Assembly: GCA_025617745.1 (NCBI GenBank)
Contig: CM046864.1
Coordinates: 62,001-126,000 of the forward strand
Direction of reading: 5' to 3'
DNA length: 64,000 bases
Origin: Heliocidaris erythrogramma
Taxonomy: Eukaryota; Echinodermata; Echinoidea; Camarodonta; Echinometridae
Shown here in pieces: positions 34,431-45,929 of the stretch (the stretch's first letter is position 1; each line of letters opens with the position of its first letter). A program made the position numbers and the translations under genes. The notes under the pieces are model-generated. The model did no database searches. It saw nothing but the letters and a program-made list of their open reading frames with translations, and had not been told where the DNA came from.

Positions 34431-34882
34431 TGACCAGGCACCACAAAACCACCAAAAAGTCGCACTGTGTGATTTTCAGTTAGAGCTCAATCAATGTGTT
34501 TTTGGTTGGCATGGTCAAATTTTAGTTTTGGGTATTTCCTGAAAGAGTATACTTTTTTCTAAGTAATCTCAAAATTTTGAGGCACCAAACAATCTAAAAC
34601 TGGTATTTTTGTCTTCTCTGGATTTTGTTGTATTTACTTTTCTTTTTTACGACCCTGAATACTTGTCTCATTTTGATCTCCCGTAACTTTTAGACATCTA
34701 AGTTCTTGCATTGATACTTGTGTACTATGATGAACAGGATATGACTAATTAGTATGCCAAGTTTTAGGACAATCTGATAATCCCTTCATATAAATTTTCA
34801 TTGAGTTCTAATCCTCCTTTTGTCACCTTAGCACAACACCTTGCAAGTCAGAGTGCTTCAATAGACTGCAAACTTTAAACCC
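34431..34882 (+). repeat. Dispersed 450-bp repeat, copy 1
   Basis: It starts TGACCAGGCACCACAAAACC and ends near GCAAACTTTAAACCCC. The same sequence occurs in direct orientation at 40571-41039 with scattered substitutions and a few indels. No coding potential is visible; function and class are unknown. Confidence 0.8.
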
Positions 34883-34971
34883 CGATTTCCCAAAAGTGGT
34901 AGATATGTGCCGCTGGCAAGACAAAAACGGGGGCTTCGGAACTAGCGTATGGTCTTCGGAACGGTTACAGC

Positions 34972-37035
34972 CCTATAGCTAGAAGGTCCGATAGTTTGCG
35001 GGTCCGATAGACCGACACCCAATAGATAGAAGGTTCGATAGACCGAATGTACGAGAGGGTCCAATAGACAGACGGTTCTATAGACCGAATCGGCGGAGGG
35101 TCCGATAGTCCGAAGGTTCTATAGATCGAATGTTCAACGGGGTCCGATAGTCAGAAGGTCCGATAGACAGAAGGTTCTATAGACCGAATCGGCAAAAGGG
35201 TCCGATAGTCCGAAGGTTCAGTAGGGGTCCGATAGTTAGAAGGTCCGATAGACCGACAATAACGTAAAAAAGGTAAAATAAGTGGATACAATAAGTTTTT
35301 AATAGTTTTATCTCATAAAAGGAAAAGTGTAATGCCTTATCTTCTTCTATGTGTATTGCAATAAACCGATGCACTAGGTCTGTAGGCCCACCCTCCCCTC
35401 AAAAAAAAAAAAAATGGGGAACTTATTTTTAAGTTTTGTTTTATACATTTCCAACATGTTAAAAGTATTTTTATCAGAGCATCATCATCATCACCGTGGG
35501 GTGGGGGTGGTCCACCCATGCAGCTCAGCCCCCGGTTAATTTTGCCACTAAACCGATGTATTGGCAATGGGGAACGCTGACCATTTTTTTAAACATGGAA
35601 ATCTAATTATATAGTCACACTAAAGCCCCGAGGCCCATCATTTTTTTCTAGTGGAGCAAGCTGAGGAAAGAGCGTCCCCTTCTAACACAAGTGTTATATT
35701 TTAAACAAAGAAATCTTATGGGGTGCAGACTTTATAGTTGAATTTTCATTCAAAGTAACAAAAGATAACAATAAGATTCTGACCGATAAAAACGAATTTC
35801 AATTAGGCCCTACCACCTCTTGGGAGGGGGGCGTTTCCATTTTTTTTTTGAGGGTTGTCAGGTGATATTTTCCTACCAGCTATGATGTCAGCTTTTATAC
35901 TTTATACTACTACTACCTTGTGGCAAATTTTAGTCTGTGGACTCTGTCGGGTAAATTATACCATTTTTTTTTTTTTTTTTTTTTTTTGTGGGGGGGGGGG
36001 CGGGGGTGGGGGAATTCGAGGATAGTCGGATACCTCAGAGCCCGAATATTATGATATTCGGGCTTCTTGTTGCCGCAGGACGTAAGAGGTGCTTGCTGCA
36101 AGAAACAATCTAGGCCTAGTTTCTTGATTGTACAAGCGAGCAAAGCGAGCGAACGAGAGAGAGAGAGAGAGAAAAAAAAAAGAATTTTGTATCCTGAGAA
36201 TAGGTTCTAGCGTATTGTTATTCCGTTCTCATAATATGTGTAACATGTTATCGGCATCTTCTGTTCTCATATTGGGAAGAGACTATTGGTCACAGGCCAT
36301 TATTTCTGAAAATTCATCTCTTTAGCCCCTTTAGGTCAACTTGCCGCTCGATTCCTTTCAGTTATGTTGCTAACATTCTTTGAGTAGCAAAATAGCATAA
36401 CATTAGCTAGAGATTCAAGATGCAAACCAAATAACTTCCATAAGAATATGACTTATTAATATAATTGGCATTGGTTTATATACATAAATATGGCGATTAT
36501 ATTAATAACTAATATATATCAATAATGAAAATATAATGGGCATTGGTAAATAACCCTAATAATGCTAGTGAGCGAAGTTTTTGAAGTTTTGTTTTCTTCT
36601 CTTTCCTTTCTGATTTCTTCTTTTCCTTTCTTTTCTTTTCTTCTTTCCTTTTCAATCTCTTCCTTTTTTGCTTTTTCTTTGGTTGGAACGCCCCCACTCA
36701 TATTAACCACTTATTTTTTACCCACTTATCATTTTATCCACTATTTTACCCTTTTTATGTATTTAGTGTCGGTCTATCGGACCCCTACTGAATCTTCGGA
36801 TTATCGGACCCTTTTGCCGATTCGGTCTATAGAACTTTCTATCTATCGGGCCTTCTGAGTATCGGACCCGTTGGTCATTCGATCTATAGAACCTTTGGAC
36901 TATCGGACCCTCCGCCGATTCGGTCTATAGAACCTTCTGTCTACTGGACCCTCTCGTACATTCGGTCTATCGAACCTTCTATCTATTGGGTGTTGGTCTA
37001 TCGGACCCGCTAACTATCGGACCTTCTAGCTATAT
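34972..37035. mobile_element. Foldback element with GGTCCGATAG-repeat arms, about 2 kb
   Basis: The left arm (34972 to about 35270) and right arm (about 36765-37035) are reverse complements of about 290 bases. Both are built from short repeats such as GGGTCCGATAGTCCGAAGGT and GGTTCTATAGACCGAATCGG. The interior holds poly-A (35400), a T24 then G-rich run (35964-36012) and low-complexity DNA, with no recognisable gene. Long arms made of short internal repeats are the hallmark of Foldback-type elements. Outer ends carry AGCTAGAAGGTCCGATAG. Confidence 0.85.
35964..36012 (+). repeat. Poly-T/poly-G compound run
   Basis: About 24 T are followed by a G-rich run. A second T-then-G compound run is at 40500-40538. 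Both are A-rich tail-like on the opposite strand. Confidence 0.8.
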
Positions 37036-37330
37036 GGATGACCCCCTTCAGAACTACTAACATTTTGGGAAAAGGGGATCTTTGGTACTGGATTACAATA
37101 TATATATATATGTCGCTATGGAACTGGTTCCCGCAAGCTCCCATTAGCTAAATACGCTGTCTCTCATGGCAAGTCTATGATGTGTGTATCATATAAGCAG
37201 GGTTAATTCACATGCATGCGCTCAGCATGTATGAAAACTGAATTCCCTGGGGTGGATTGGAACCGGATTGGAAGTAATGGGGACAGCCCGGAGGAATTGA
37301 GCACCTGGAATGAAACTCGTTTTCAGCTTT

Positions 37331-37531
37331 TCACCCAAAATTATATTCTTCGAAACGAGCTTTAAAAATTGGAATTACTCGAGCTGCTTCCCAGCCCATG
37401 GGTACACATCCCGTGGTCAAAGAATTGTTTATGATATCGGTTAACGATTCTGCTGTCACACATTTCGTCATTTTTAGTTCTAAGACGACAAGAAAGTTGG
37501 TCATCGCCCGTGGCTTTATATCTTCGCACAT
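37331..37531 (-). pseudogene. Non-LTR reverse transcriptase fragment
   Basis: On the minus strand, LTDIINNSLTTGCVPMGW followed by EAARVIPIFK matches the conserved start of the RT palm in non-LTR elements (N.SL..G..P..WK.A.V.PI.K). Only about 65 codons remain. It ends at an inverted-repeat element that begins at about 37550. Confidence 0.75.
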
Positions 37532-37549
37532 GTGATCAATTTCCTTAAA

Positions 37550-38122
37550 GGGCTATCAAACCTTGGTGATAAGTTGCTTTGTGTGAAAGCAGAAAAATAA
37601 GAAAGACAGGATCGTGAAAGTTTGAGAGAAATCGGACGAGGAATATGAAAGTGATGAATGTTTGAAAAAATAGATCACTACATACATTTATGCGAATCTC
37701 AAATTGGCAATTTGGTGAATCGATTGTGACATACTTGTGGACAACTCTCCCGTTTGTCGTAAACAAAAACAACATTAATTTTCGGTTTTCTCCGAAACGC
37801 CCTCGGGGCAGTCGTCAAAATATATTGGAGATAGCATATTGTTATATAGGTCCTCATGAAAGAAAAAAAATCCTACTGAGTAATACCTTTTGAACAAAAA
37901 TGACATTTTAGTCATTTTGTGTGTTGGAGCGAATGGGGGAGTTGTGTCGCAACTACATCACAGTGATGTTACCTATTCGGCCAATTTGAAATTCCCATAT
38001 GTATAGTGATTATAACTTTCTTATTGTTTGTCCGATTTCGTTCAAACTTTCACCAATCTGAATCTCTGATTTTTCCTCTTTCATTCAGAGCAACTTGCCA
38101 TTAGGGTTGGATTTCCCTCTAA
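37550..38122. mobile_element. Diverged inverted-repeat element, about 570 bp
   Basis: The left arm reads GGGCTATCAAACC then GATAAGTTGCTTTG and GTGAAAGTTTGAGAGAAATC. The right arm is its diverged complement, ending GCCATTAGGGTTGGATTTCC. The arms extend over about 100 bases with many mismatches, indicating an old MITE. Confidence 0.65.
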
Positions 38123-38244
38123 TAGCAAAATCATCAGACATATCTTTTATATTGGAAGCACAGGTTAATGAAGTTAATCAAATATGCTTTGTATTATTTC
38201 TCTTTAATGGCAAAAATGCCTAAGATTTAGTGGAATAGACTGTG

Positions 38245-39262
38245 CATGTAGTTTATGGCATCGTTGAACATCTACACACATCTTACAGTCATCAGAGCAC
38301 AAACACTCCAGATGATTTTATGGAATTGGTTTCTTTATGCAATACTACTCTCAGTTCAATTTTAAATAAACATGCACCTTTGATAACCAAGACTGTAACT
38401 CCTCGTCCACAGGTACCTTGGTTTACGGATGATGTTATGACAGAAAAAAGAAAAAGAAGGAAAGCAAAGTAAAGATGGTTGAGAACAAGAACAACCCCTG
38501 CTGCTCGTAACAAGACATTATTTGTTATGAATAGGGCCCGTCGTATATATTACTCTTAATTGATAAAGGAGAACAGTTCTGATCAAATAAGTCTTTTTAA
38601 TGTCACTAAGTCTTTGTTGAATATGACCAGGCTTAATCCTAGGATACCTCCTCATGTTGATAGAAGACAATTTGCAAATGATTTAGGAAACTTTTTCTGT
38701 GATAAGATAGTGAGAATCTGACATTAAGACAACTGTAGATGACAGAAATTGTACTCTAGATGATACTCTTTTGGATTGTACAGATCTTCAGATTTCACTT
38801 TCTCAGTTTTTTTGTTCTTTCAAAACATTATCTGAGAATGAGGTTGAGAAATTAGTCAAAGGCTTGAGTAAGAAATCATGTTCTCTTGACCAAATGCCTA
38901 CAAAGCTTTTATTGAATTTCACTGACTAACTGCTCCCAGTCTTTACAAAAATTGTTAACTTGTGTCTCTCAAAGGGCCTTTTCCCTTCGGATTGGAAAGT
39001 AGCCTTAGTTAAGCCACTTCTTATATAAATAAACCTGGTATGGAGTTGAATTTCAATAATCTTAGACCAATCAATAATTTACAATACATATCAAAATTAG
39101 TTGAAGGAGCGGTTACACAACAAATTCAATAACACCTCTATCATAATTCATTGTTCCCATGTATGCAGTCAGCATACAGACAGTTTCAAAGCACAGAAAC
39201 AGCCTTGATCAGAATAAAAAATGATCTTCTAATCGGCATGGACAATCAAAGAGTAACAGTTG
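38245..39262 (+). pseudogene. Non-LTR retrotransposon ORF2 fragment (linker and RT start)
   Basis: From 38242 an open frame shows LNKHAPLITKTVTPRPQVPW and FTDDVMTEKRKRRKAK, typical of the region between endonuclease and RT. After several stops and frameshifts, RT-like islands follow: KIVNLCLSKGLFP, NFNNLRPINNLQYISKLVEG near 39050-39110 and QSAYRQFQSTETAL near 39170. The frame ends at about 39262 before the catalytic YADD region. CR1/L2-like in style; a 3'-truncated or rearranged relic. Confidence 0.8.
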
Positions 39263-39324
39263 ACCACAACTACGTTGTGGTCAACGGCAACTGTTCATAA
39301 TGAAACTCTGAACATCTGAAGATA

Positions 39325-40015
39325 ATGACTAGATCCAAACCGAAAACAAATACTGGAATTGGGACTCCTGGATCTCATGATTTTAAGTGCAAATTACCGA
39401 AGAACATTACTTTATCTGGAATCAACACAGCCCTGTACCATATTCAGAAAAACCATCTTGATCAAGCTGTTTTGAAAGACGATTGTATTGAGTATGTTGT
39501 GAATGAGTTGTGCTCAATATATCCCAATCTCAGTAAAAACATATGCCGTCATTATTGCATCTCTTCAATTCAGGATTGGGGTAAATTTCAAACTGATGAT
39601 CAGATTTACTCTGAAGTTGAAAACTCTCATTTGAATGATAGTGCTGATTGCATCATCCCGATTCAAGATGGCGCTGACGGCCATCTTGACCTATACTCCG
39701 AAAGTGCTAATTTCAATGACAACAAAACCTTGGTAAACGATGTACCATCGAATAGTAAAGTTACGTCACTACTACCTGAAACTATCAATATACGACCAAT
39801 CAGTGATGATATACCCCGTCAACTTGAACAACGCAGTCCCGTTGACAAAGATGTTCACCGCCACCTTTAAATAAACACAATGTCCACGATCCCGGGGACA
39901 ATGATGTCCCTTATCAACTTATCAGAAAAGAGTCCGTGATTTGGAATCCAGTGTTAATGACCTTCCATTCCAGTTGCAATCTTTGCAAGGCAGCCTCACT
40001 TCATTTGATGACAGT
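39325..40015 (+). pseudogene. Element C ORF1, N-terminal part
   Basis: An open frame of 181 codons (39325-39870) has no strong domain. After a frame change the sequence continues with RVRDLESSVNDLPFQLQSLQ, a coiled-coil-like stretch ending near 40015. It breaks off where an inverted-repeat element starts. The esterase-like frame at 45180 begins with a similar charged, Q-rich context on the other side of the inserted DNA. I infer that both are parts of one ORF1, split by about 5.1 kb of later insertions. The link is inference, as no clear target duplication joins the edges. Confidence 0.55.
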
Positions 40016-40017
40016 AG

Positions 40018-41688
40018 GTACGTTCACACGTAGAGCGATAGCATCGATGCTATCGAGGTGTCGATGCTATTTTGGTGAAGACCAGATAGTGTCGAGACCA
40101 AACGCTGTCTGAACGCAGATAGTCACGAGATAGAAGCGAGTTTCCAAACTATTCTTGCAGCGAGTTTAGCAGGAGTAAATCTCAGGATCCAGCGACAAAG
40201 CATCGACGCTTTGCGGTAGACCACCCACCGCGCTTGTGACTATTTGTAATGTGAGCGCAATCGCTGCTATCTTCACTCGCTGCTATTGTAATTCTGTCTG
40301 TTTCATGTGGTGCTATAATATAATGCAATGTATGTATTCATGTGATGTACCCTCTTCCCTACTTTTTTCTATTATCATTCTGTCTGTTTCATCTGGTACT
40401 GTAATGTAATGTGATGTATATATGGGTAATGTATATATGGGTAAGTAGGCTAATATATATACTGTGTGGTAAGGAAGGGGGTTGTTTTGTTGTTGTTGGT
40501 TTTTTTTTTTTTTTTTTTTTTTTTTTTGGGGGGGGGGGTTCCTTCTTTTTGTCTTTTTCTTTTTTATATATGACCAGGCACCACAAAACCACCCAAAAGT
40601 CGCACTGTGTGATTTTCAGTTAGAGCTCAATCAATGTGTTTTGGTTGGCATGCATCAAATTTTAGTTTTGGGTATTTCCTGAAAGAGTATACTTTTTTCT
40701 AAGTAATCTAAAATGTGGAGGCACGAAACAATCTAGAAGTGGTATTTTTGACAGCTTTTTATCAGACTTAGGTGTGTCTTCTCTGGATTTTGTTGTATTA
40801 CTTTTCTTTTTCACGACACTGAATACTTGTCTTTAATCTCCCATAAATCTCCCGGAGTAAGTTCTTGCATTGATACTTGTGCACTATGATAAACAGGATA
40901 TGTCTATGATATGCCAAGTTTTAGGACAATCTGATAATCCCTCCATAGAAATTTTCATTGAGTTCTAATCCTCCATTTGTCACCTTAGCACAACACTTTG
41001 CAAGTCAGAGTGCTTCAATAGACTGCAAACTTTAAACCCTTATTAAGAAGTAACATTATGAGGGACTGTGCATTCTTCTCTTTGTACATTGAGTTATGAA
41101 CATCCAATGAGTTATATATCATTTTAAAGCTGAGAATCTGCTCTTTCAGAATCAGACCTTAACTAAAGTCGGGACTAAAGTATGATGTGGTCTTTAGATA
41201 TTGATTTACATGTGCTTACCAGAGAATATAGTGTGCATGCATGTGTTTTATTTTGGCATAAGATTGGAGTTCAGTCAATTTTGACATGTACAAGGTTTAT
41301 TTAAAATTAAGTATTATAACACATGTATTTGCTACTTGATTGTATTATCGATATTACAAATGAATTGTTATTGTGTTATTATGTTGATTTATGAAGACAA
41401 ATAAAATATTATTCAAAACAATTAAAGCTTCGCATCATAATGACCCCTGTACACAAACTTCCGCGCGTTTGACCATGCATACCAATTACTCGGGTCACTT
41501 TGTGTGGCGCAGTAATTATTGTTTTGGCAGCGGGTGAGCGATGAATAGTCACGAGTGGGTGATAGAAGCAAGTCGATCACGGCCTGTCTGAACGTACTGG
41601 AAATATTTTTGAAACTTACATAGCATCGATGCTAACATAGCATCGATGCTATGTACTACGTGTGAACATAACTAATGTACCGAAAAGG
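40018..41688. mobile_element. Inverted-repeat element with ATAGCATCGATGCTAT termini, about 1.67 kb
   Basis: The left end reads GTACGTTCACACGTAG then GATAGCATCGATGCTATC. The right end has the complement, with the ATAGCATCGATGCTAT palindrome doubled before CTACGTGTGAAC. Subterminal words such as AGTCACGAG and CTGTCTGAACG recur near both ends. The interior includes T28/G11 (40500-40538) and copy 2 of the 450-bp dispersed repeat. No transposase is seen. Confidence 0.7.
40571..41039 (+). repeat. Dispersed 450-bp repeat, copy 2
   Basis: Direct copy of 34431-34882, inside the 40018-41688 element and directly after the T/G compound run. Confidence 0.8.
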
Positions 41689-42186
41689 GGTCTTCTGAAA
41701 CATATAAACAATATGTGCGTTTGTACACAATTCGTTCTAGTATCTTCTTATTCTTCTTATTCTTCTTATTTTCTCAAATGTTTCGATATTTAACCAAGTT
41801 CTGCTGATGACAGGTCAATATATGTAAGTCTTTTAACATCTTATATCATTGCCTGGAGTAAAATTGGTGACAGACATGATATTTTAACCCATTGACCACT
41901 GAATTCTCTAATTCCCATAGGCTTAATACAGGAGCCAACCGGTTCCCGTAGGCAATGGGTTAACTAATTAACTGTGGACTGATCTCAATGTTCTGTAGAA
42001 GAAAATTTCAGCCTGGTCCCACTGCATCACTTTTTTGTCGTTGTTTTTCATACAGCACACCATTCAGTTTACCGTCATTTTAATCCAGATAGACTTTTGT
42101 ATGGGCAAGAGTAATTGATTTCCAACTGATTCTTCTCTGGCACAATTGAATGACTTTGTATTTTGCTGGATTAATCCCCTTAAAAT
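41689..42186 (+). other. Probable 5' untranslated region of element B
   Basis: Non-coding stretch with CTTCTTATT microsatellite words (about 41752-41775) and a small AACCCATTG/CAATGGGTT pair (41887-41961). Its position directly before ORF1 of element B suggests a 5' region, but no boundary is visible. Confidence 0.35.
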
Positions 42187-42925
42187 GACTGCAACACGAT
42201 CAACAAACATGACAAAGAACCTCGTTAAGGAAGCATTACTTGATGAAGAAGTGCTTTCTACCATCAAAAAAAACCATTTGCCAAGCTTTAGATTCCAAAT
42301 TCCAGCAACTCATTGAGCGGCTTGAAAAGCAAGATGAGCAATACTGGATCTCCATCACCAAGTAAAGAGTATTGAAAGTGATCTAAAAAGTTTGCAAAAG
42401 AAACAACAGATGTTTGAGGAGAGAAACAAATGGTTGGAGAAGGAACTAAATAATCAGGAGCAATATTCAAGGAGAAATTGTATTCGTCTGTTTGGAGTGC
42501 CTGAAGAATTGAATGAAAACACAAGTGAGAAAGTGTGCGAAATAGCGCAAAAACGACTCGGCGTCGACCTTCAACTACAGGACATCGACAGGAGCCATCG
42601 TGTACCACGTCGCGTTGAACCAGCGCCTAAAGAAGGGGGAGAAATCAAGCCAAGAGCAATAATCATCAAACTCACTTCCTATCAATATCGTCAAAGATTG
42701 CTACAAAACAGAAAGAAATTGAAAAACACGAAAATGAGTATGTTTGAAGACCTAACTAATGCAAATCGGTCACTTCTATGGGAAGCAGTCAAGGCCAGCA
42801 AGCTTCCTCAAGCAAAGATCCTGTCGGCATGGTCAATCAACGGAAGAATAATCGTATCAGTCAAAACCGACAAAGGACCAATGAAAAGACAGATACACTC
42901 TAAGGAAGGTCTCTTATCGGTTTGA
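42187..42925 (+). pseudogene. Element B ORF1 (coiled coil plus RNA-binding domain)
   Basis: Starting at ATG 42187, two small indels (an A run near 42267 and near 42350) separate the first part from the open 177-codon stretch at 42392. Order: charged N-terminus, then a coiled coil (SLQKKQQMFEERNKWLEKEL), then QYSRRNCIRLFGVPEE, DIDRSHRVPRR, KPRAIIIKLTSYQYRQRLL and AWSINGRIIVSV. This is the RRM-type ORF1 layout of L1-like ORF1 proteins and of some other non-LTR elements. The product would bind element RNA and chaperone nucleic acid in the retrotransposition particle. Here it is not intact. Confidence 0.8.
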
Positions 42926-43270
42926 TGACTTACACAGAGATCTTGATGTATAATATGCAATGCATATTTGTATCAGATTTGTATCCTTATATTCCTATAT
43001 TTCAAACATAGCATATTTGCATCAAGTTTGTGTCATTATATTTATGTACTTTTCTTCTGACAAATCATCTGTCACCTACAAATGATTTTAATTTTTCTTA
43101 TATTTACAAATGTTATCCAGGTCAATGAACATTTACTGCTTTTTTGATTGGAACGTTATTTTTCAATGTAAATTTTATATTTAATACTTTGCATACCCTT
43201 TTTTTTTGTTGCTGTTTTGTTTAAGTGTGTGTGTGTTTTGTGTGTAATTTTATCTGTTTGCAGTCTGTGA

Positions 43271-44161
43271 ATGATTATGTCAACTTGCGATTCTTGCGAT
43301 TCCCTTCTTGGTAATGTAAATGAAGATTTTCCTGATGTGCAATATAATGCATCCAGAAATGGTTGTCATGTTAATCATTCTACTTGTAGTGAACCTTTTC
43401 AAGACAATGAGTGTGATGAAATTGATGATTTAGACCCAGATGAAAATTTTTATAATACATTTGCAAATCCTACTAGATATTGGTTACATGAGGAATTCAA
43501 TAAAGATCCCAATCTTTCCAGAGGTAGTAAAGATAAGTTTAGTTTACTCCACTTTAACTCTAGAAGTTTGTATAAAAATTTTGATTCCATTAATTATTTT
43601 ATCACTCAACTTGATTTTAAGTTCTCTGTCTATGGTTTTAGTGAAACATGGATACATGATAAAACACCATTATTATTTAATATAGATGAATATTCTTTTT
43701 GTCATAAAGATAGACAGGATAGAAGAGGTGGAGGTGTTGCCTTGCTTGTTCATAATTCATTCAATTTCATGGTTAGAACAGATATATGTCTGTCAAATGA
43801 TCTTTGTGAATTTTTGTTTGTAGAAATTGTGTTTTCAAATAAAAAGAATGTAATTGTTGGTATTATTTATAGGGACCCAAATAAGTCCATTCAGGATTTC
43901 AATGCTAATATAAATGAATGTTTGGAGAAGGTTTCATGCGAAAATAAAAATGTTTATATTATGGGGGATTTTAACATAAATTTTCTCCATTGTAACACGT
44001 TAAATCAGATAAATGATTTCGTTAATATTGTATATAATAATTCATTTCGTCCCTTAATAGATAAACCCACACGAATAACCACCAATTCAGCAACTCTTAT
44101 TGATAATATTCTAACTAATATAAATAATAAACTTTGGAAAAACAAATGTCATGTACTTTAG
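43271..44161 (+). pseudogene. Element B ORF2, APE-type endonuclease, C-terminally deleted
   Basis: The open frame of 296 codons carries LLHFNSRSLYKN, YGFSETWIHD, GGGVALLVHN, VGIIYRDPNK, YIMGDFNINFL and a TRIT...SATLIDNILTN stretch. These are the N, E, Y, D/N motifs of the APE-like endonuclease that nicks target DNA. The final SDH motif and the RT palm are missing: near 44135 the sequence jumps to the RT C-terminal region. The N-terminal ~90 residues are acidic and cysteine-containing without a clear finger. An internal deletion, not decay, has removed the centre. Confidence 0.85.
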
Positions 44162-44849
44162 TAAAGAACATATAAAACGTGATATTTCTGCTGTGAATAT
44201 ACATATTAACAATACATCTTTACATTTCTCTAAGACAGTCATGTTTCTTGGTGTAATTTTAGATGATACGTTATCTTTTAACCAACATCGTTCTACCGTT
44301 GTAAATAAGGTTTCCAAAACTGTCGGAATTCTGTGTAAACTTCGTTTGATTTTACCAGAAAAGGAGTTATTTATGTTGTATAATTGCCTCACCTTGCCAT
44401 ATCTGCAATATTGTAATATTATTTGGGCGAATGTAGGTATAACCAAATTGGAACCCTTACATAAATTACAAAAGAAATTATTAAGAATTTGCACAAATTC
44501 CTCATATAGAGCTCATTCGCGTCCGTTATTTTTTCGTCTAAAAACCTTGAATATTTATGATATACACACATTTCAAATAGCAGCTTTAATGTTTCGCACA
44601 GTTCATAATATTATTCCTAGCAACATTTCCAAAATGTTCGTTACCAATAAATTCATTCACTATCACAACACTCGCTCAAGTAATAAATTTCATTATTCTA
44701 AAGTCCAAACTCAGTCATTACTTAATTCTGTCAGACACTGTGGTCCACGACTATGGAACAATCTTCCAGACGATGTAAGAAGTTCTACTACTATTAATTC
44801 ATTTAAAGCAAAGTTGAAGAAATTATATATTGGATCGTATTCAGGATAA
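44138..44849 (+). pseudogene. Element B ORF2, RT C-terminal region after deletion
   Basis: The frame shows KTNVMYFSKEH, VMFLGVILDDTLSFNQH, LYNCLTLPYLQYCNIIWAN, KLQKKLLRICTNSSYRAHS and GPRLWNNLPDDVR, the usual order after the RT palm in CR1/L2-like elements. It is in a different frame from the endonuclease part, so the deletion was out of frame. The long open frame (232 codons) with few lesions suggests the deletion is fairly recent. Confidence 0.85.
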
Positions 44850-45178
44850 CCCCTAATCTAACGATGATGTACATTTACCATTACCCCCCCCCCCCCCGTA
44901 TGTTTGCTGGTTTTTGCTGATGTTTTTGTCTGCTTTCCCGTTTGTTTTGCTTTCTTTGTATGATATATTCGCTTTGTTATGTTATGTCATGTTTATATAG
45001 GGAGCTACGCCTTACAAGTTTTTTACAAAACTTTTTTTGTAGTTTCCTTTTTTTTTTCTCTCTCTGTAATCGTATATGTACATGTATATATATTTTATAC
45101 TTTGAATGATTTTGCCATTGTTGGTTTTTATGATTGAGAAAAAAGAATAAATTGAACTGAACTGAACTGAACTGAACC
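44850..45178 (+). other. Element B 3' untranslated region and (GAACT)n tail
   Basis: It contains a poly-C run near 44885 and ends with AATAAATTGAACTGAACTGAA, i.e. an AATAAA signal directly followed by a short tandem tail. Short-repeat tails instead of poly-A are usual for CR1/L2-type elements. The end at about 45178 abuts the resumed ORF1 of element C. Confidence 0.75.
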
Positions 45179-45179
45179 A

Positions 45180-45907
45180 ATGAAGCATCATGACCAAGCT
45201 ACAGAGCCACTTAAATCACAGCTTGACGATTACAGACGCCAACAAAGCAAACGCTTTAATAATAGAAACAAACCTATTTGTCAAATCATTGGTGATTCAA
45301 TGTTGAAATCCATTGTCCCTCACAAATTGTCACGGACACGCAAAGTCCATTGTCATACGTTACCAGGGGCCAAAATTGATGATGTTGTCGAAAGTTCCAT
45401 TGCAGTTCTGAGAAGGAACATGCCGGATAGTGTGATCATTCATATTGGTAGTAATAACATAACTATTGATAGTCACCAGAATAGCGCCAACTGTGAAGGA
45501 CCTCACAATATCCTCCATAATTCATCGCTTTGATGAGTCCCATGATGACTACTTAAAAGTCGAGAGTACAAACCGCCAACTAAAACTTCTAGCCAATGAG
45601 AGGGGCGCCTACTTCATCGACAATAGCAACATTGATCCCTCTACGCATCTCACCGGTGATGGAGTCCATCTAAATAGACACGGTGTTGTAATCCTCGCCA
45701 TGAATATCATTAGCTCTTTGAGACAACGGGCGTCCACCCTCCAACGGCTACCACTAGTTGAAGATCAAGCTACGGATTTTCAATACAACCAGCGAGCAAA
45801 CACAAAGAGGACTCCTCACGATCGCGTATTCCCACGAGATTGGATGGATTCATTCATGAAAGCAAAAATGGATTCGCTCGAAACAGCACGAAAACTATTA
45901 AACAAAT
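45180..45907 (+). pseudogene. Element C ORF1, esterase (SGNH-hydrolase-like) domain
   Basis: IIGDSMLKSI (nucleophile Ser, 45291-45299), SVIIHIGSNNI (block III Asn, 45447-45458) and TGDGVHLNRHG (Asp and His, 45658-45669) together form the full catalytic set of an SGNH/GDSL-type hydrolase. A single frameshift near 45480 separates the first two blocks from the third. Esterase ORF1 domains are known in CR1-like non-LTR retrotransposons. The stop at 45907 overlaps the next frame, which starts in another register. The role of the esterase in the element life cycle is not established. Confidence 0.85.
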
Positions 45908-45929
45908 AGATAATACAGCCCAATTTATA

